Assembly: GCA_016342285.1 (NCBI GenBank)
Contig: JAEINQ010000028.1
Coordinates: 1 to 64,000 of the forward strand
Source of the DNA: Desulfobacterales bacterium
Lineage (GTDB): Bacteria; Desulfobacterota; Desulfobacteria; Desulfobacterales; JAEINQ01
Direction: 5' to 3'
Length of the DNA: 64,000 bases
Every line of letters starts with the position of its first letter. The stretch's first letter is position 1. Position numbers and translations under genes: made by a program. Under the pieces are notes generated by a model. The model was not told the DNA's origin, did not search any database, and worked only from the letters and a program-made list of their open reading frames with translations. Below, one piece after another: positions 1 to 8,852 of this stretch.

Positions 1-515
1 TTTGGATAGTGCGAGGAATACCATTCCTAAGATGCTATATATCAATGATTCTGGAATATTAGCGAGATTGGCAAACAGTTCTCAGTCTTTCTGTGCAGCC
101 ATTCCTGCCGAGGGTTGTTGGAGTCATTCCTCGGTTCAGATATCCTAAACATACATGCAGTTTTGACGGATTTGTGATATTGGCAATCATAAGCTGTTCC
201 AGTGGAGAGGGTCGATATAAGGGGCCAGTAGCGCCGAAACTGTCTTCCTGATGGGCTACAGTTGATGATTAACCGCAGTAAACTGGAAAACAGCGGGATG
301 AGGGCTTTATGCACGTAATCGCCAGCAAAAATATTATGAAACCATGGCTTATAAAGGAGAAACCATAGCCTCTTATACAGAAATCAAATGAACTACTTCG
401 GAGAGGCAAGCCCCGAGGTAGTTCATCAAACGCCCTTTTACGCAGCAAGCTGTGGGGGATTAGACCCTAAAAGAGAATAAACAATTTTGGACTTTTAGAT
501 ATTAAAGGTGAAAAC
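1..515. other. AT-rich left edge without a recognisable gene
   Basis: No convincing coding sequence. The only open frame of note (42-314, minus strand) has composition typical of chance translation and no recognised family. The stretch holds a strong hairpin at 389-425 and the ribosome binding region of the nuclease gene that starts at 516 (AAAGGTG, 7 bases before the ATG). Confidence 0.5.
389..425. terminator. Stem-loop upstream of the nuclease gene
   Basis: TGAACTACTTCGG (389-401) pairs with CCGAGGTAGTTCA (413-425) with one wobble mismatch around an 11-base loop. It could be a terminator or the subterminal palindrome of a mobile element. No clean T tract follows, so the assignment is open. 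Confidence 0.4.
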
Positions 516-1508
516 ATGAAAGAGCAATTGCTGAGCTTCATCGCAGATGTAAGATCAAATAATATGATTAGCAGTTTTGATGAAGCGAACACGAAACAAG
601 CCATCATTTTAAGGCCTCTTTCTATTTTGCGCTGGAATATATTTGATACAAGTGAAGTTCAGCCAGAATATTCTGTATCGAGTAAAAGGGTGGATTACTC
701 TCTTCGCATTAACAACACGAACAAAGTTTTTATCGAAGTAAAAAAGGTTACAGAGGATTTAGATAGTCATCAAGAGCAACTTTTAAATTACTCATTTCAG
801 GAGGGTGTAAAACTGGCAATTTTAACGAATGGGATTACATGGTGGTTTTATCTACCACTAAACGAGGGAAACTGGGAACAAAGAAGGTTTTACGCAATTG
901 ATATTATCCAACAGGACTCGTCTGACATAGCAAGCAAATTTATCGATTTTCTGGCAAAAGAAAACGTTAAAAACGAGAACTCATTAAAGAAAGCAGAACA
1001 AATTTATAAAGGACAAGTCAAGGACATTGAAATTAAACGCAACCTACCAAGAGCATGGAATAAACTGATTTCAGAACCAGATGACCTCTTAGTAGACCTT
1101 GTCAATGAAACTCTCGAAAAAATATGCGGGTATCGAGCGGATGAAACAATAATCGAAAGATTTTTACATTCGAATGTTGGCACTATTGATTGCATGCAGA
1201 AAATAAATGCACCTAAAAAACGAATGATCAGAGATAATAAAATTCAATCTAAAACAAAAGAGCATAACTCGAAAAATTTTCCTCCCGAAGGCACTTTGTG
1301 TAGATTCACATACAAAAAAGTTGATTATAACGGAAAAATTCAAAATGGGCAGTTCATTGTCGATGGTCATGGATACTTTTCAACTTTTTCCGCGGCTTCG
1401 AAGGGAATTTCTAAGACAAGTAGAAATGGCTGGTGCGACTGGGAGATAAAACTGCCTGGGTCAAGTCAATGGCTTTTAGCTGATATTTGGAGAAAAAAAG
1501 GAACCTAA
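516..1508 (+). CDS. Restriction-endonuclease-like protein: HsdR-N-type PD-(D/E)XK domain plus C-terminal RAMA-like domain
   Basis: 330 aa. Residues about 40-115 resemble the HSDR_N nuclease fold: a beta-strand Asp (RVDYSLRI), the FIEVKK core (E-x-K) and a following Q-x-x-x-Y helix (QEQLLNYSF), then a hydrophobic strand and TNGITWWFY. The C-terminal 75 residues, with FSTFSAASKGIS and NGWCDWEI, look like the RAMA domain (restriction enzyme and adenine methylase associated), which is predicted to read modified DNA. Known: such fusions occur in modification-dependent restriction or as orphan nucleases. Inferred: a solitary defence nuclease that recognises a base modification. No methylase or helicase partner is adjacent. 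The gene is visibly AT-richer than the core genome, suggesting transfer. The ATG at 516 has a fair Shine-Dalgarno. Confidence 0.65.
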   Translation: MKEQLLSFIADVRSNNMISSFDEANTKQAIILRPLSILRWNIFDTSEVQPEYSVSSKRVDYSLRINNTNKVFIEVKKVTEDLDSHQEQLLNYSFQEGVKLAILTNGITWWFYLPLNEGNWEQRRFYAIDIIQQDSSDIASKFIDFLAKENVKNENSLKKAEQIYKGQVKDIEIKRNLPRAWNKLISEPDDLLVDLVNETLEKICGYRADETIIERFLHSNVGTIDCMQKINAPKKRMIRDNKIQSKTKEHNSKNFPPEGTLCRFTYKKVDYNGKIQNGQFIVDGHGYFSTFSAASKGISKTSRNGWCDWEIKLPGSSQWLLADIWRKKGT

Positions 1509-1733
1509 TGAGATCTAAGTTTATCTGGCTATTCAGATGCCCTTAAAATTGCACAAATTTATTTTGCTATCATCTATATATATAGTTCAGCAAGTATTTT
1601 CAAGAAGTGCAATTCTCACTGGCAATGCAATAATGGTTGGGTTCCAAACATTTTCACAACATATGGTTGAAAAGCGAGCGAGAGATTCTTAACATCAAGG
1701 CATATTTATCATTGACTATACCAAAGGAAAGTA

Positions 1734-2498
1734 ATGATAAAAATCATTTTTCATCTAACTATTGGTTTGGTCGCATTCGCTTGTTTGCTTGCTGGAGCTC
1801 AAGCGAGCGTGTTACACAAAAAAAATAACCTTTCTATCTCTCTGCCGGATGGTTGGGTGGAAATACCTAAAGATGTTATCGACGCCTGGGAGAAAACGAG
1901 AGCAGAGGAGATACCAAAGGAATTCGTCCCTCATGTCGATTGTGCCTTTCAATTAGACAATGCGGAAAACTGGTTTGACTGTCCATATATTCTCGTCATA
2001 ATCCACGATACGGGGAGAATTTCCGAAAAACTCTTGGGAAAAATGGAAGAGGTTTCACTTCAAGAAAATCTTGATAAACAAATTCAAGAAAGGCTTGATA
2101 AAAATAAAGAAGGCCTAAGTTCTATAGCTACAAATATTCAGATAGGGAAAATTCATTTCGATAAAGATTCAAAAATAACCTGGCAGCTAATGGAGTCTAA
2201 TGCCGCCAAATGGGGCCCAATATCAGGTTTGTCAGGCTCTATTCCTACTGAGAAAGGACTCATCCAAGTTGTTGGATATTCGCTCAAATATGACTTTCCA
2301 ATTTATGGGCCTATTTTTGAATCATCCGCAATGTCAGTTGTTCCCAGTCACGAACTTATATACAAAGCAAAGGCAGCAAATGGCATCCCAGCAGAAGATA
2401 GTGAGTCTAAGTCTTTAGGATATGGCATGGTTTATACTGTGATATTTGGAGGAATTATATTTGCGCTCTCTATCCGGAGTAAAAGAAAAATTAAATGA
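1734..2498 (+). CDS. Secreted or membrane-anchored protein of unknown function
   Basis: 254 aa. The N-terminus (residues 1-24) is a Sec signal peptide: basic MIKII, a hydrophobic core, and an AQAS cleavage region. A second hydrophobic helix near residues 230-247, followed by RSKRKIK, would anchor the C-terminus in the membrane with a basic cytoplasmic tail. The exported part (about 200 residues) contains NLSISLPDGWVEIP, a beta-rich motif seen in several uncharacterised lipoprotein-like families, but I do not recognise the family. The ATG at 1734 follows GGAAAGTA. The 225 bases before it hold nothing I can name. AT-rich like its neighbours, so probably part of the same acquired segment. Confidence 0.6.
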   Translation: MIKIIFHLTIGLVAFACLLAGAQASVLHKKNNLSISLPDGWVEIPKDVIDAWEKTRAEEIPKEFVPHVDCAFQLDNAENWFDCPYILVIIHDTGRISEKLLGKMEEVSLQENLDKQIQERLDKNKEGLSSIATNIQIGKIHFDKDSKITWQLMESNAAKWGPISGLSGSIPTEKGLIQVVGYSLKYDFPIYGPIFESSAMSVVPSHELIYKAKAANGIPAEDSESKSLGYGMVYTVIFGGIIFALSIRSKRKIK

Positions 2499-2578
2499 TT
2501 GGTAAATGTTCAACAACGGAGCCAGTTCAAATCGCTTGTTTCCCATTAGCAATTTTTTATTCATGAGGAATTTTTCTC

Positions 2579-3430
2579 ATGTTAAGGTACAAAGATATAA
2601 CAGATGATGGCGTAACTATAGAGCAGATTACCTCAAGGCCATCTATATATCTTGATCAATGGATGTGGTGCCGCTTATCAGAGGATTCGGTTCTAAGAAA
2701 TAAGTTTGTAGCAACTGCAAAAGAAGCGGGTGCTACTATCATGTACTCTAATGCGACACTTATAGAATTGGCCTTAATTGAAGATGGCGAACAAATAGAT
2801 GCAATTCATGAAGTGATGGATAGTCTTGACTATGGGTTTTCAGATTTTAATCCCCTCAGAGTGATAGAGAAGGAAGAGAAATCGGAAATTCCTGAAGGCG
2901 GAGCATTTTTTAATATAAATCCTTGCTGTGATCTTGAGCTAATCAAAAATTATTTTCTTAATAGGATGGACCCATTAAAACCTTTTCATCTTTCATCGAT
3001 TTTGCCAAAATTGAAAGAAGATGAGAAAATTGGCAAATTTAGAAATATGGGAAAAAGATTCGAAGGTCTTGCGAAGATTATTTTTAGCGCAAGGAATGAT
3101 CCAAAAACGTTCAATAGGGCAAAGATCCGACACTCTAAAAGGGAATTAAGCAGAACACGAATGCCCTATACAAAAGACATTTATCAGATGGCAATTGATT
3201 TTATCGTCGCAAACGAAAATATGGAAATGTTATCAAATGAGTGGATTGATGTTCTACATACAGTAGTTCCAGTCGCTTATTTCGATTTTGTAACTCTTGA
3301 TAAAAGATGGTGCCACTTTATTAATACCGTATTCCCTTTGTTCCCCCCGGATATTGCTCATGTTTTTTCACCGCGTGAAATAGAAAAATTTTTTAGAGCA
3401 ATAGAGGAATTTACTGAATCAAAACTATGA
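2579..3430 (+). CDS. PIN-like nuclease domain protein
   Basis: 283 aa, soluble. The N-terminal IYLDQWMWCRL (residues about 24-34) carries the first acidic residue of a PIN-like fold. The C-terminal YFDFVTLDKRW matches the last strand and catalytic-Asp region (TxDKxx) of PIN domains. In between are a TLIELALIEDG helix with an acidic residue and a central insertion with basic segments. Known: PIN-like proteins are metal-dependent RNases, common in toxin-antitoxin and defence loci. Here there is no adjacent antitoxin. The ATG at 2579 lies directly after TGAGGAATTTTTCTC, a small palindrome containing the GAGGA ribosome binding site. The gene is AT-rich. An attC-like sequence starts ten bases after the stop. 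Confidence 0.5.
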   Translation: MLRYKDITDDGVTIEQITSRPSIYLDQWMWCRLSEDSVLRNKFVATAKEAGATIMYSNATLIELALIEDGEQIDAIHEVMDSLDYGFSDFNPLRVIEKEEKSEIPEGGAFFNINPCCDLELIKNYFLNRMDPLKPFHLSSILPKLKEDEKIGKFRNMGKRFEGLAKIIFSARNDPKTFNRAKIRHSKRELSRTRMPYTKDIYQMAIDFIVANENMEMLSNEWIDVLHTVVPVAYFDFVTLDKRWCHFINTVFPLFPPDIAHVFSPREIEKFFRAIEEFTESKL

Positions 3431-3440
3431 TAAAAGAAAT

Positions 3441-3502
3441 GCCCAACAACCGCATCAAAACAGATTAGGATGCCGTCTTGCTGGTTATGCATTTCGTTAT
3501 GA
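3441..3502. repeat. attC-like recombination site (candidate)
   Basis: 62 bp beginning GCCCAAC (fits RYYYAAC) and ending CGTTATGA (a GTTRRRY-like box with one deviation). Inside, GCATCAA can pair with TTATGC leaving one unpaired base, as the L boxes of integron attC sites do. It sits 10 bp after the stop of a short AT-rich + strand gene, where a cassette attC belongs. A half-site-like sequence (GTTCAACAACGG) also follows the stop at 2498. No integrase is visible, so this is a weak structural inference. Confidence 0.3.
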
Positions 3503-4688
3503 CGATTAATTATCCTATATGCAACTCTCAGTGGCCTTGAAAACATCAACATTACCAAGTTAATTCTTGATAATGCAGTGCCGTTTTTTACGACAATCAT
3601 TCCTTGGAAATGAACCTTCCAGATTTGGCCGAACAAATAGAGCTCTACGCCTATCATTGGGGAGTGCCGGTCGATGTGCTTCCATCCCAGAATATCTGAA
3701 TCATTCCATCTGCACCCTATTTTTTTGTGCATCTGGAAGGGGGTGTGGACCTGGCCCAGGTGCGGTGTGTAAAGGCAAACCGGGTGCCGAGTCCTTTTGC
3801 GCAGTGCCGATCCGCCCATCCCGCCGATGCTCAGATGCGGTCGCCTGTCGGTTTAACACTTCACCCATAAGCCGCTCCCTCCCCCGGGCCTTCTTGAATC
3901 TGTCGAAATTAGCCATCGCAGTTTTCGAGTTAGGTAGTGCACAGTTTTCCTTTAGTCCGCGAGGGAGAAACAGAGGGAGAAAAATCTACTGACAGCATAC
4001 ACGAACGCCTACAGATAGCGACTCAATGCACAGCATGCACAGACCAGAAAAAATTCAGAAAGACGGGATTTTGTTGGTCATATTAGATAGTTACCTCTAT
4101 TTCTTGCCTATAAGAGGCATTGAATGGGGTTCAAGGGGCCAAGGGTTCAAGGGTTCGAGTGAAACACCAAACACTGAATACAAACACGTTAGCCGCTTTT
4201 CAGACGGATTCGGAAAAAGCTCGAGATCAAGGCTTGCGATTTCTGAGAAATGAGGCTGTACGAGAGACGTACGCCGCAGTGACGGAGGAATCGCGTAACG
4301 CTGATATAGGGTTTTTTACGGAGCCGTCAAACTTGATGCTCTCCTAAAAAGCGATTTCAGGCCGCGAACGGCCATATCTCGGAAAGGAACTGTTCGTCAT
4401 TCCCGCGGAGGCGGGAATCCAGTGATTTCAAAAGAGTCTGGATGCCTGCCTGCGCAGAGCCTGCCCCTGCGAAGGCAGGGGCATGACGCCATATGTGGCT
4501 TTTCAGCTTTGAATTCATATTGTTATCGGGCGTCATCGGAAGCTACTTCCTTAGAAGTCACCAACATGCCCATTTTTTTGATTAGCCACGGAAAAAAGCA
4601 TAAGCATCTGCAATAATAGCAGAATGACTATGTCTTCTTCGTGCTCTTCGTGTCCTTCGTGGTGAAAAACAGACTTTTTGCAGGGCTG
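3503..4688. other. Gene-poor stretch with decayed sequence and repeats
   Basis: No intact gene recognised. A frame from about 3611 reads MNLPDLAEQIELYAYHWG and is stopped after about 30 codons, then stays open to about 3870. This could be a remnant coding sequence, of family unknown. The rest holds a palindromic repeat (4393-4485) and the low-complexity CTTCTTCGTGCTCTTCG tract near 4633-4665. Confidence 0.4.
4393..4485. repeat. Imperfect palindromic intergenic repeat
   Basis: ATTCCCGCGGAGGCGGGAAT followed by CCAG, then CTGG and a mirror arm containing CCTGCGAAGGCAGGGGCATGACG. This is the layout of the widespread CGTCATTCCCGCG... palindromic repeat. Each arm contains its own small hairpin (CCCGC/GCGGG and GCCCCTGC/GCAGGGGC). 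Confidence 0.6.
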
Positions 4689-7052
4689 TCAAACTTCCCC
4701 ATGCTCGGTCCGTTGGATGATCTCATCTTGCAACGCAACGGTCAAATCAACGAAATAGTCGCTGTAGCCCGCCACCCGCACGATGAGATCCCGGTAATCA
4801 TCGGGAGTCTGTTGGGCGCGGCGGAGTTCGGCCCCGTCCACCACGTTGAACTGGATGTGGTGGCCGTCCATCTTAAAATAGGCCCGCACCAGATGGGCCA
4901 GTTTGTCGATTCCGGCATCGTCGGCCAGGACCTGGGGTAAAAACTTCTGGTTGAGCAGGGTTCCGCCGGTGCGGATATGGTCGATTTTGGCCGCGGACTT
5001 GACCACCGCCGTGGGGCCGTTTCGATCCGCGCCCTGGACCGGTGAGATTCCTTCGGACAGGGGCAGACCCGCTTTTCTTCCGTCGGGCAGGGCCCCGATG
5101 ACGCTTCCGAAATAGACGTGGCAGGTGGTGGGGAGCAGGTTGATCCGATGCACCCCCCCCTTGGCATTGGGGCGACCATTGACCGCCCCGTAATAGACCT
5201 CAAACACGGCTTTTAAAATATCGTCGGCAAAATCATTGTCATTGCCGTATTTGGGGGTTTCGTCCAGAAGCTGCTGTCGAAGCGTCTCGTGTCCGGCAAA
5301 ATCGTCCTTCAGGGCTTCGAGCATCTGTTTCATGGACACGGTCTTTTTCTCGAATACGTGATGCCCCATGGCGGACAGGGCGTCGGTGACCGTTGCCAGC
5401 CCCACCCCCTGGACGTAGGAGGTGTTGTACCGGGCACCGCCGTCGTTGTAGTCTTTGCCCCTTTGGATGCAGTCGTCGATAAGAAGGGAGAGAAACGGCA
5501 CGGGCATGTACTTGGCGTTGATCCGCTCGATGGTGTTGTTCCCGACAATCTTGATGTCAACAAAATGCTTGAGCTGGGTAGAATAGGCGGCAAAAAAGGC
5601 TTCGTAGGTCTCGAACCGCTCGGGATCACCGGTTTCGGGTCCCAACCGCCGGCCGGTGACCGGATCGATTCCGTTGTTTAGGGTCAGTTCGAGGATCTTG
5701 GGCAGGTTGAAATAGCCGGTCAGAATATAGCACTCCCGGCCGAAAGCGCCGGCTTCGATGCAGCCGCTGGCCCCGCCCTCGCGGGCGTCTTCCACGTCCT
5801 TTCCCTGGCGGACCAGTTCCTGAACAATGGCGTCGGTGCTGAAGATGGACGGCTGGCCAAAACCGGTGCGTACGATCTTCAGCGCCCGGTGTAGGAACCG
5901 GTCCGGATTTTTTCGGCTCACCTGGATCATGGCGCTGGGCTGGAGCAGGCGCATCTCCTCCACCACATCGAGGATCAGATAACTCAATTCGTTGACCCCG
6001 TCGGTGTTGTCGCGCCGCACGCCGCCGAGGTTGATCAGGGCAAAGTCGACGTAGGTGTTGCTCTCCTTGGCGGTCACACCGGTCTTGGGCGGTGCCGGAT
6101 GGTTGTTGAACTTGATCCAGAAGGCCGAAAGGAGTTCTTTGGCCTGCTCAACGGTCAGGGTGCCGGCATCGATCTCTTTTCGGTAAAAGGGGTAAAGGTG
6201 CTGGTCCAATCGGCCCGGGTTGAAAGCGTCCCAGGGGTTGAGTTCGGTAATCACACCGATGTGCACGAACCAGTAATACTGAAGCGCCTCCCAGAAGGTA
6301 CGCGGCGCATTTTCCGGCACCCGTCGGCAGATCTCTGCCATTTGAATGAGTTCGGTCTTGCGCCCGTTGTCGCTTTCTTCTTCGGCCAGGGCGGCCAGGG
6401 CCCGGGCATGGCGGTGGGCAAAGGCGATGAGGGCGTCTGCGGCAATGGACATGGCGGTCAGTTCTTCGCGCCGGTCCAGGGCTTCGGGGTCGTTTTCCGG
6501 GTCGAGGTGGGCCAGGACCTCGTCGATCTCCCGCTTCAGATCGGCGAAGCCCCGGTGATAAATCTTATCGCCCATGGCCGTGTGTCCGGGAGAGCGCTGC
6601 TCCTGAAACTCGGTAAAGACCCCGGCCGCATAAGCGGCCTTCCAGTCCTCGGTCATATGGGAGAAAATCTTCTCCCGAATGGTCTTGCCCGTCCAGAAGG
6701 GGACGATCTTCTCCCTGTAGATCCCGCGGACGGCCTCATCGCTTTGATAGGCAACTTTCTCCCGGGTATGAAGAATTTCCAGGTCTTCCTCAGCGTGGAG
6801 GCAAACTTCCGGGTAGGTGGGGGTGGCCTTGGGGGCCGGTCCCCGCTCACCCACGATCAGCTCTTCGGGCAAAACACAGATTTTTTTGTTGTGAAGAATA
6901 TGATCGAAAACCATGGCCCGCGCCACCGGCACGGAAACCTTCTGGGCGATGCCGGATTGGTAAAATGCCGTGACCAGCTCGGCCCGTTCGGCGGAAACCG
7001 TGGGCACGGCAGCCTGGCTCTGGGACCTTAATTTCTCAATGCGTGGGGTCAT
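4689..7052 (-). CDS. hypD: Glycyl radical enzyme, trans-4-hydroxy-L-proline dehydratase (HypD) type
   Basis: 787 aa, the family's normal length. The glycyl radical loop is VRVAGYSDYFVDL near the C-terminus (radical on the Gly of AGYS). The thiyl cysteine lies in GGASGCIEAGAFGRE, with the Glu two residues on as in the non-PFL dehydratases. Long stretches resemble characterised Clostridioides HypD from memory: FTEFQEQRSPGHT, WDAFNPGRLDQHL, PKILELTLNNG, GGARYNT, LLPTTCH, FKMDGHHIQFNV. Reaction expected: radical dehydration of trans-4-hydroxyproline to pyrroline-5-carboxylate. The exact substrate is inferred, and no proC neighbour is present. The start ATG follows AGGAGGTTAACG and lies 2 bp after the activase stop, so the two are co-translated. 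Strictly anaerobic enzyme. No broken motif seen. Confidence 0.85.
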   Translation of the reverse strand: MTPRIEKLRSQSQAAVPTVSAERAELVTAFYQSGIAQKVSVPVARAMVFDHILHNKKICVLPEELIVGERGPAPKATPTYPEVCLHAEEDLEILHTREKVAYQSDEAVRGIYREKIVPFWTGKTIREKIFSHMTEDWKAAYAAGVFTEFQEQRSPGHTAMGDKIYHRGFADLKREIDEVLAHLDPENDPEALDRREELTAMSIAADALIAFAHRHARALAALAEEESDNGRKTELIQMAEICRRVPENAPRTFWEALQYYWFVHIGVITELNPWDAFNPGRLDQHLYPFYRKEIDAGTLTVEQAKELLSAFWIKFNNHPAPPKTGVTAKESNTYVDFALINLGGVRRDNTDGVNELSYLILDVVEEMRLLQPSAMIQVSRKNPDRFLHRALKIVRTGFGQPSIFSTDAIVQELVRQGKDVEDAREGGASGCIEAGAFGRECYILTGYFNLPKILELTLNNGIDPVTGRRLGPETGDPERFETYEAFFAAYSTQLKHFVDIKIVGNNTIERINAKYMPVPFLSLLIDDCIQRGKDYNDGGARYNTSYVQGVGLATVTDALSAMGHHVFEKKTVSMKQMLEALKDDFAGHETLRQQLLDETPKYGNDNDFADDILKAVFEVYYGAVNGRPNAKGGVHRINLLPTTCHVYFGSVIGALPDGRKAGLPLSEGISPVQGADRNGPTAVVKSAAKIDHIRTGGTLLNQKFLPQVLADDAGIDKLAHLVRAYFKMDGHHIQFNVVDGAELRRAQQTPDDYRDLIVRVAGYSDYFVDLTVALQDEIIQRTEHGEV

Positions 7053-7054
7053 CG

Positions 7055-7846
7055 TTAACCTCCTATTTTCACATCGAACCCGCGGGCTCGAAAAATGGCT
7101 TTGACATCGTCAACAACATCGGCGGCCGGCGCTTCAATCCCGGCCATGGGGTTTGCCATCCCCAGCCGTTGGTATTTGGCATCGGCTGCGGGGTGAAAGG
7201 GCAGCAGATCGACATGGTTCACCGCGCCAACCGACCGGATCCGGTCAGCGATCCCTTCCAGGTTTTCCCGGCTGTCGGTAATGCCCGGAATCAACGGAAT
7301 CCGGATCCGAACCGGTGTTCCGCTGGCCGTAACAATGGCCAGGTTCTTCAGAATCCGGTCATTGGAAACCCCTGTGTGGTGACGGTGAGCGGTCTCGTCC
7401 ATGAGCTTTAGATCAAACAGGATCAGGTCGGTCTTTGGGGCCACGGCCGCCATGGTTTCCGGCGATGCAAAACCCGAGGTATCCACCGTTGTGTGGATCG
7501 CCTCGGCCCGGCAGAGGTCCAAAAGCGCCGTCAGAAATGCCGGCTGCATGAGCGGCTCTCCCCCGGAAAAGGTCGCCCCGCCGCCCGACTCGTCGTAGAA
7601 AATGACGTCCTTTCGGATCTCCGCCATCACCTGGCCGGCGGTGACGTGATTGCCGATGATCGCATCCCTCGTGTTTGCCTGTCCGGTCGGTGTCATGGAC
7701 TGTGGCTCCGGGGCGATCCCCTCGGGGTTGTGACACCAGCGGCAGCGCAACGGGCACCCTTTCAGAAAAACCGTGGTCCGGATCCCCGGCCCGTCGTGGA
7801 GAGCATATTTCTTGATCCTGAAAATGACACCTGTTTGGTTTTCCAT
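7055..7846 (-). CDS. Glycyl radical enzyme activating enzyme (radical SAM)
   Basis: 263 aa. The SAM-binding [4Fe-4S] motif is CPLRCRWC (C-x3-C-x2-C), preceded by HDGPGIRTTVFLKG and followed by SGGGATFSGGEP, all diagnostic of PFL-activase-like proteins. It installs the glycyl radical on the enzyme encoded 2 bp downstream. Oddity: the cysteine-rich ferredoxin-like insert with auxiliary clusters, present in most activases of non-PFL glycyl radical enzymes, is missing. Only about 20 Cys-free residues separate the CxxxCxxC from the next conserved segment. So it has the minimal PflA-like architecture while its partner is HypD-like. First gene of the two-gene operon. Confidence 0.9.
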   Translation of the reverse strand: MENQTGVIFRIKKYALHDGPGIRTTVFLKGCPLRCRWCHNPEGIAPEPQSMTPTGQANTRDAIIGNHVTAGQVMAEIRKDVIFYDESGGGATFSGGEPLMQPAFLTALLDLCRAEAIHTTVDTSGFASPETMAAVAPKTDLILFDLKLMDETAHRHHTGVSNDRILKNLAIVTASGTPVRIRIPLIPGITDSRENLEGIADRIRSVGAVNHVDLLPFHPAADAKYQRLGMANPMAGIEAPAADVVDDVKAIFRARGFDVKIGG

Positions 7847-7892
7847 GAATGGCCTATTGCACGAAAATATAATTACAATGACATATTATGAA

Positions 7893-8206
7893 TTAACCGC
7901 AGACCAGTCTTCGCTCTGCGAGCTTCGGTCTTCGCCCTTCGGGCTACGCCAGACAGGTCGCCGTGGCAGGCACACGCCAACACCCGCTGACCCGCCGTCG
8001 CTGGCGCTATGACGGGCAAGCTTTTTGAGACCGGCCGACCTGGCCGGTCCCAAGAGGCCACTTTTCGGGGCGACGCTTTCCAAAATGACATGCTTTGTCA
8101 CCCATAGCATTCACATTTATTCGCGAAGCGATGCGAATTGGTTGGCGGTCAGGTCGACCGCCAACAAGCTTTTCGGTCTGCGCGGGTCTGCGTTGTCTGC
8201 GGTTAA
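7893..8206. repeat. Palindrome-bounded repeat element, copy 1
   Basis: Bounded by a perfect 11-bp inverted repeat, TTAACCGCAGA (7893-7903) and TCTGCGGTTAA (8196-8206). The block 7989-8218 is repeated at 8623-8852 with about 10 substitutions and no indels (roughly 96% identity). Inside are nested palindromes such as GACCGGCC/GGCCGGTC and TTGGCGGTC/GACCGCCAA. It has no coding capacity, so it is MITE-like. The left part, with CTTCGGTCTTCGCCCTTCGG, is absent from copy 2. Confidence 0.8.
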
Positions 8207-8436
8207 CAATGTATTTATACAATAATATCTTTTGCTTCCGCTTTCTCCGAAATTCAAAATATTCAGTTTAGGCCATAATAACATCCGGTTTCGAATTGGC
8301 AAGATATTTATCAGGTCTTCAGACCATTGGGCCAAAAAATATTCCAAAAAATGGTACAGATTGAAAGTTGAACTTGCAAAATACACCCTTGCAGATGTTT
8401 CGATATGTCCCATATACCCTGTTAATGGTCAATGAT
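8207..8436. other. Spacer between repeat elements, no gene seen
   Basis: AT-richer DNA without a convincing coding frame, ending where the tandem 25-mers begin. Confidence 0.4.
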
Positions 8437-8559
8437 ATAGAGCCATTCCGTGGTCACTTAATGGAGCCACTTCATGGTCACCGTAATGGAGCCACCTTGT
8501 GGTCGCCTAATGGAGCCACTTCGTGATCACGCTAATAGAGCCACCTTGTGGTCACCGTT
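8437..8559. repeat. Tandem 24-25-bp repeat, five units
   Basis: Units begin at 8437, 8461, 8486, 8510 and 8535. The consensus is ATGGAGCCAC[T/C]T, then C/T-GTGGTCACC and a 3-4 base tail ending in TA. Adjacent units alternate CTTCxTG and CTTGTG forms. Multiple short direct repeats of this kind occur at the ends of some insertion sequences (IS21-like), so this may be an orphan IS terminus. That is inference. Confidence 0.75.
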
Positions 8560-8593
8560 AGGGTGATCATTGACATACCCACCTGCATGTTTA

Positions 8594-8840
8594 TTAACCG
8601 CAGACACACGCCGATACACGCAGACCCGCCGTCGCTGGCGCAATGACGGGCAAGCTTTTTGAGACCGGCCGACCTGGCCGGTCCCAAGAGGCCACTTTTC
8701 GGGGTGACGCTTTCCAAAATGACATGCTTTGCCGCCCATAGCATTCACATTTATTCGCGAGGCGATGCAAATTTGTTGGCGGTCAGGTCGACCGCCAACA
8801 AGCTTTTCGGTCTGCGCGAGTCTGCGTCGTCTGCGGTTAA
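8594..8840. repeat. Palindrome-bounded repeat element, copy 2
   Basis: Same terminal 11-mers as copy 1 (TTAACCGCAGA at 8594, TCTGCGGTTAA at 8830-8840). It shares the core 8623-8852 at a constant 634-bp offset. A third, short relative lies at 36575-36652. Confidence 0.8.
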
Positions 8841-8852
8841 CAATGTGTTTAT

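Noticed and set aside
1637..1828. 63-codon + frame overlapping the secreted protein
   Set aside because: It overlaps the signal peptide coding region in another frame and has no independent ribosome site or family.
3567..3992. 141-codon + frame
   Set aside because: Cys/Pro/Gly/Arg-rich chance translation; another frame here looks more coding-like but is interrupted, so no gene was called.
6099..7031. 310-codon + frame inside hypD
   Set aside because: It is antisense to an unambiguous glycyl radical enzyme gene in high-GC DNA, which creates long shadow frames.
8437..8559. Possible CRISPR array
   Set aside because: Units are contiguous 24-25-mers with no spacers between them.
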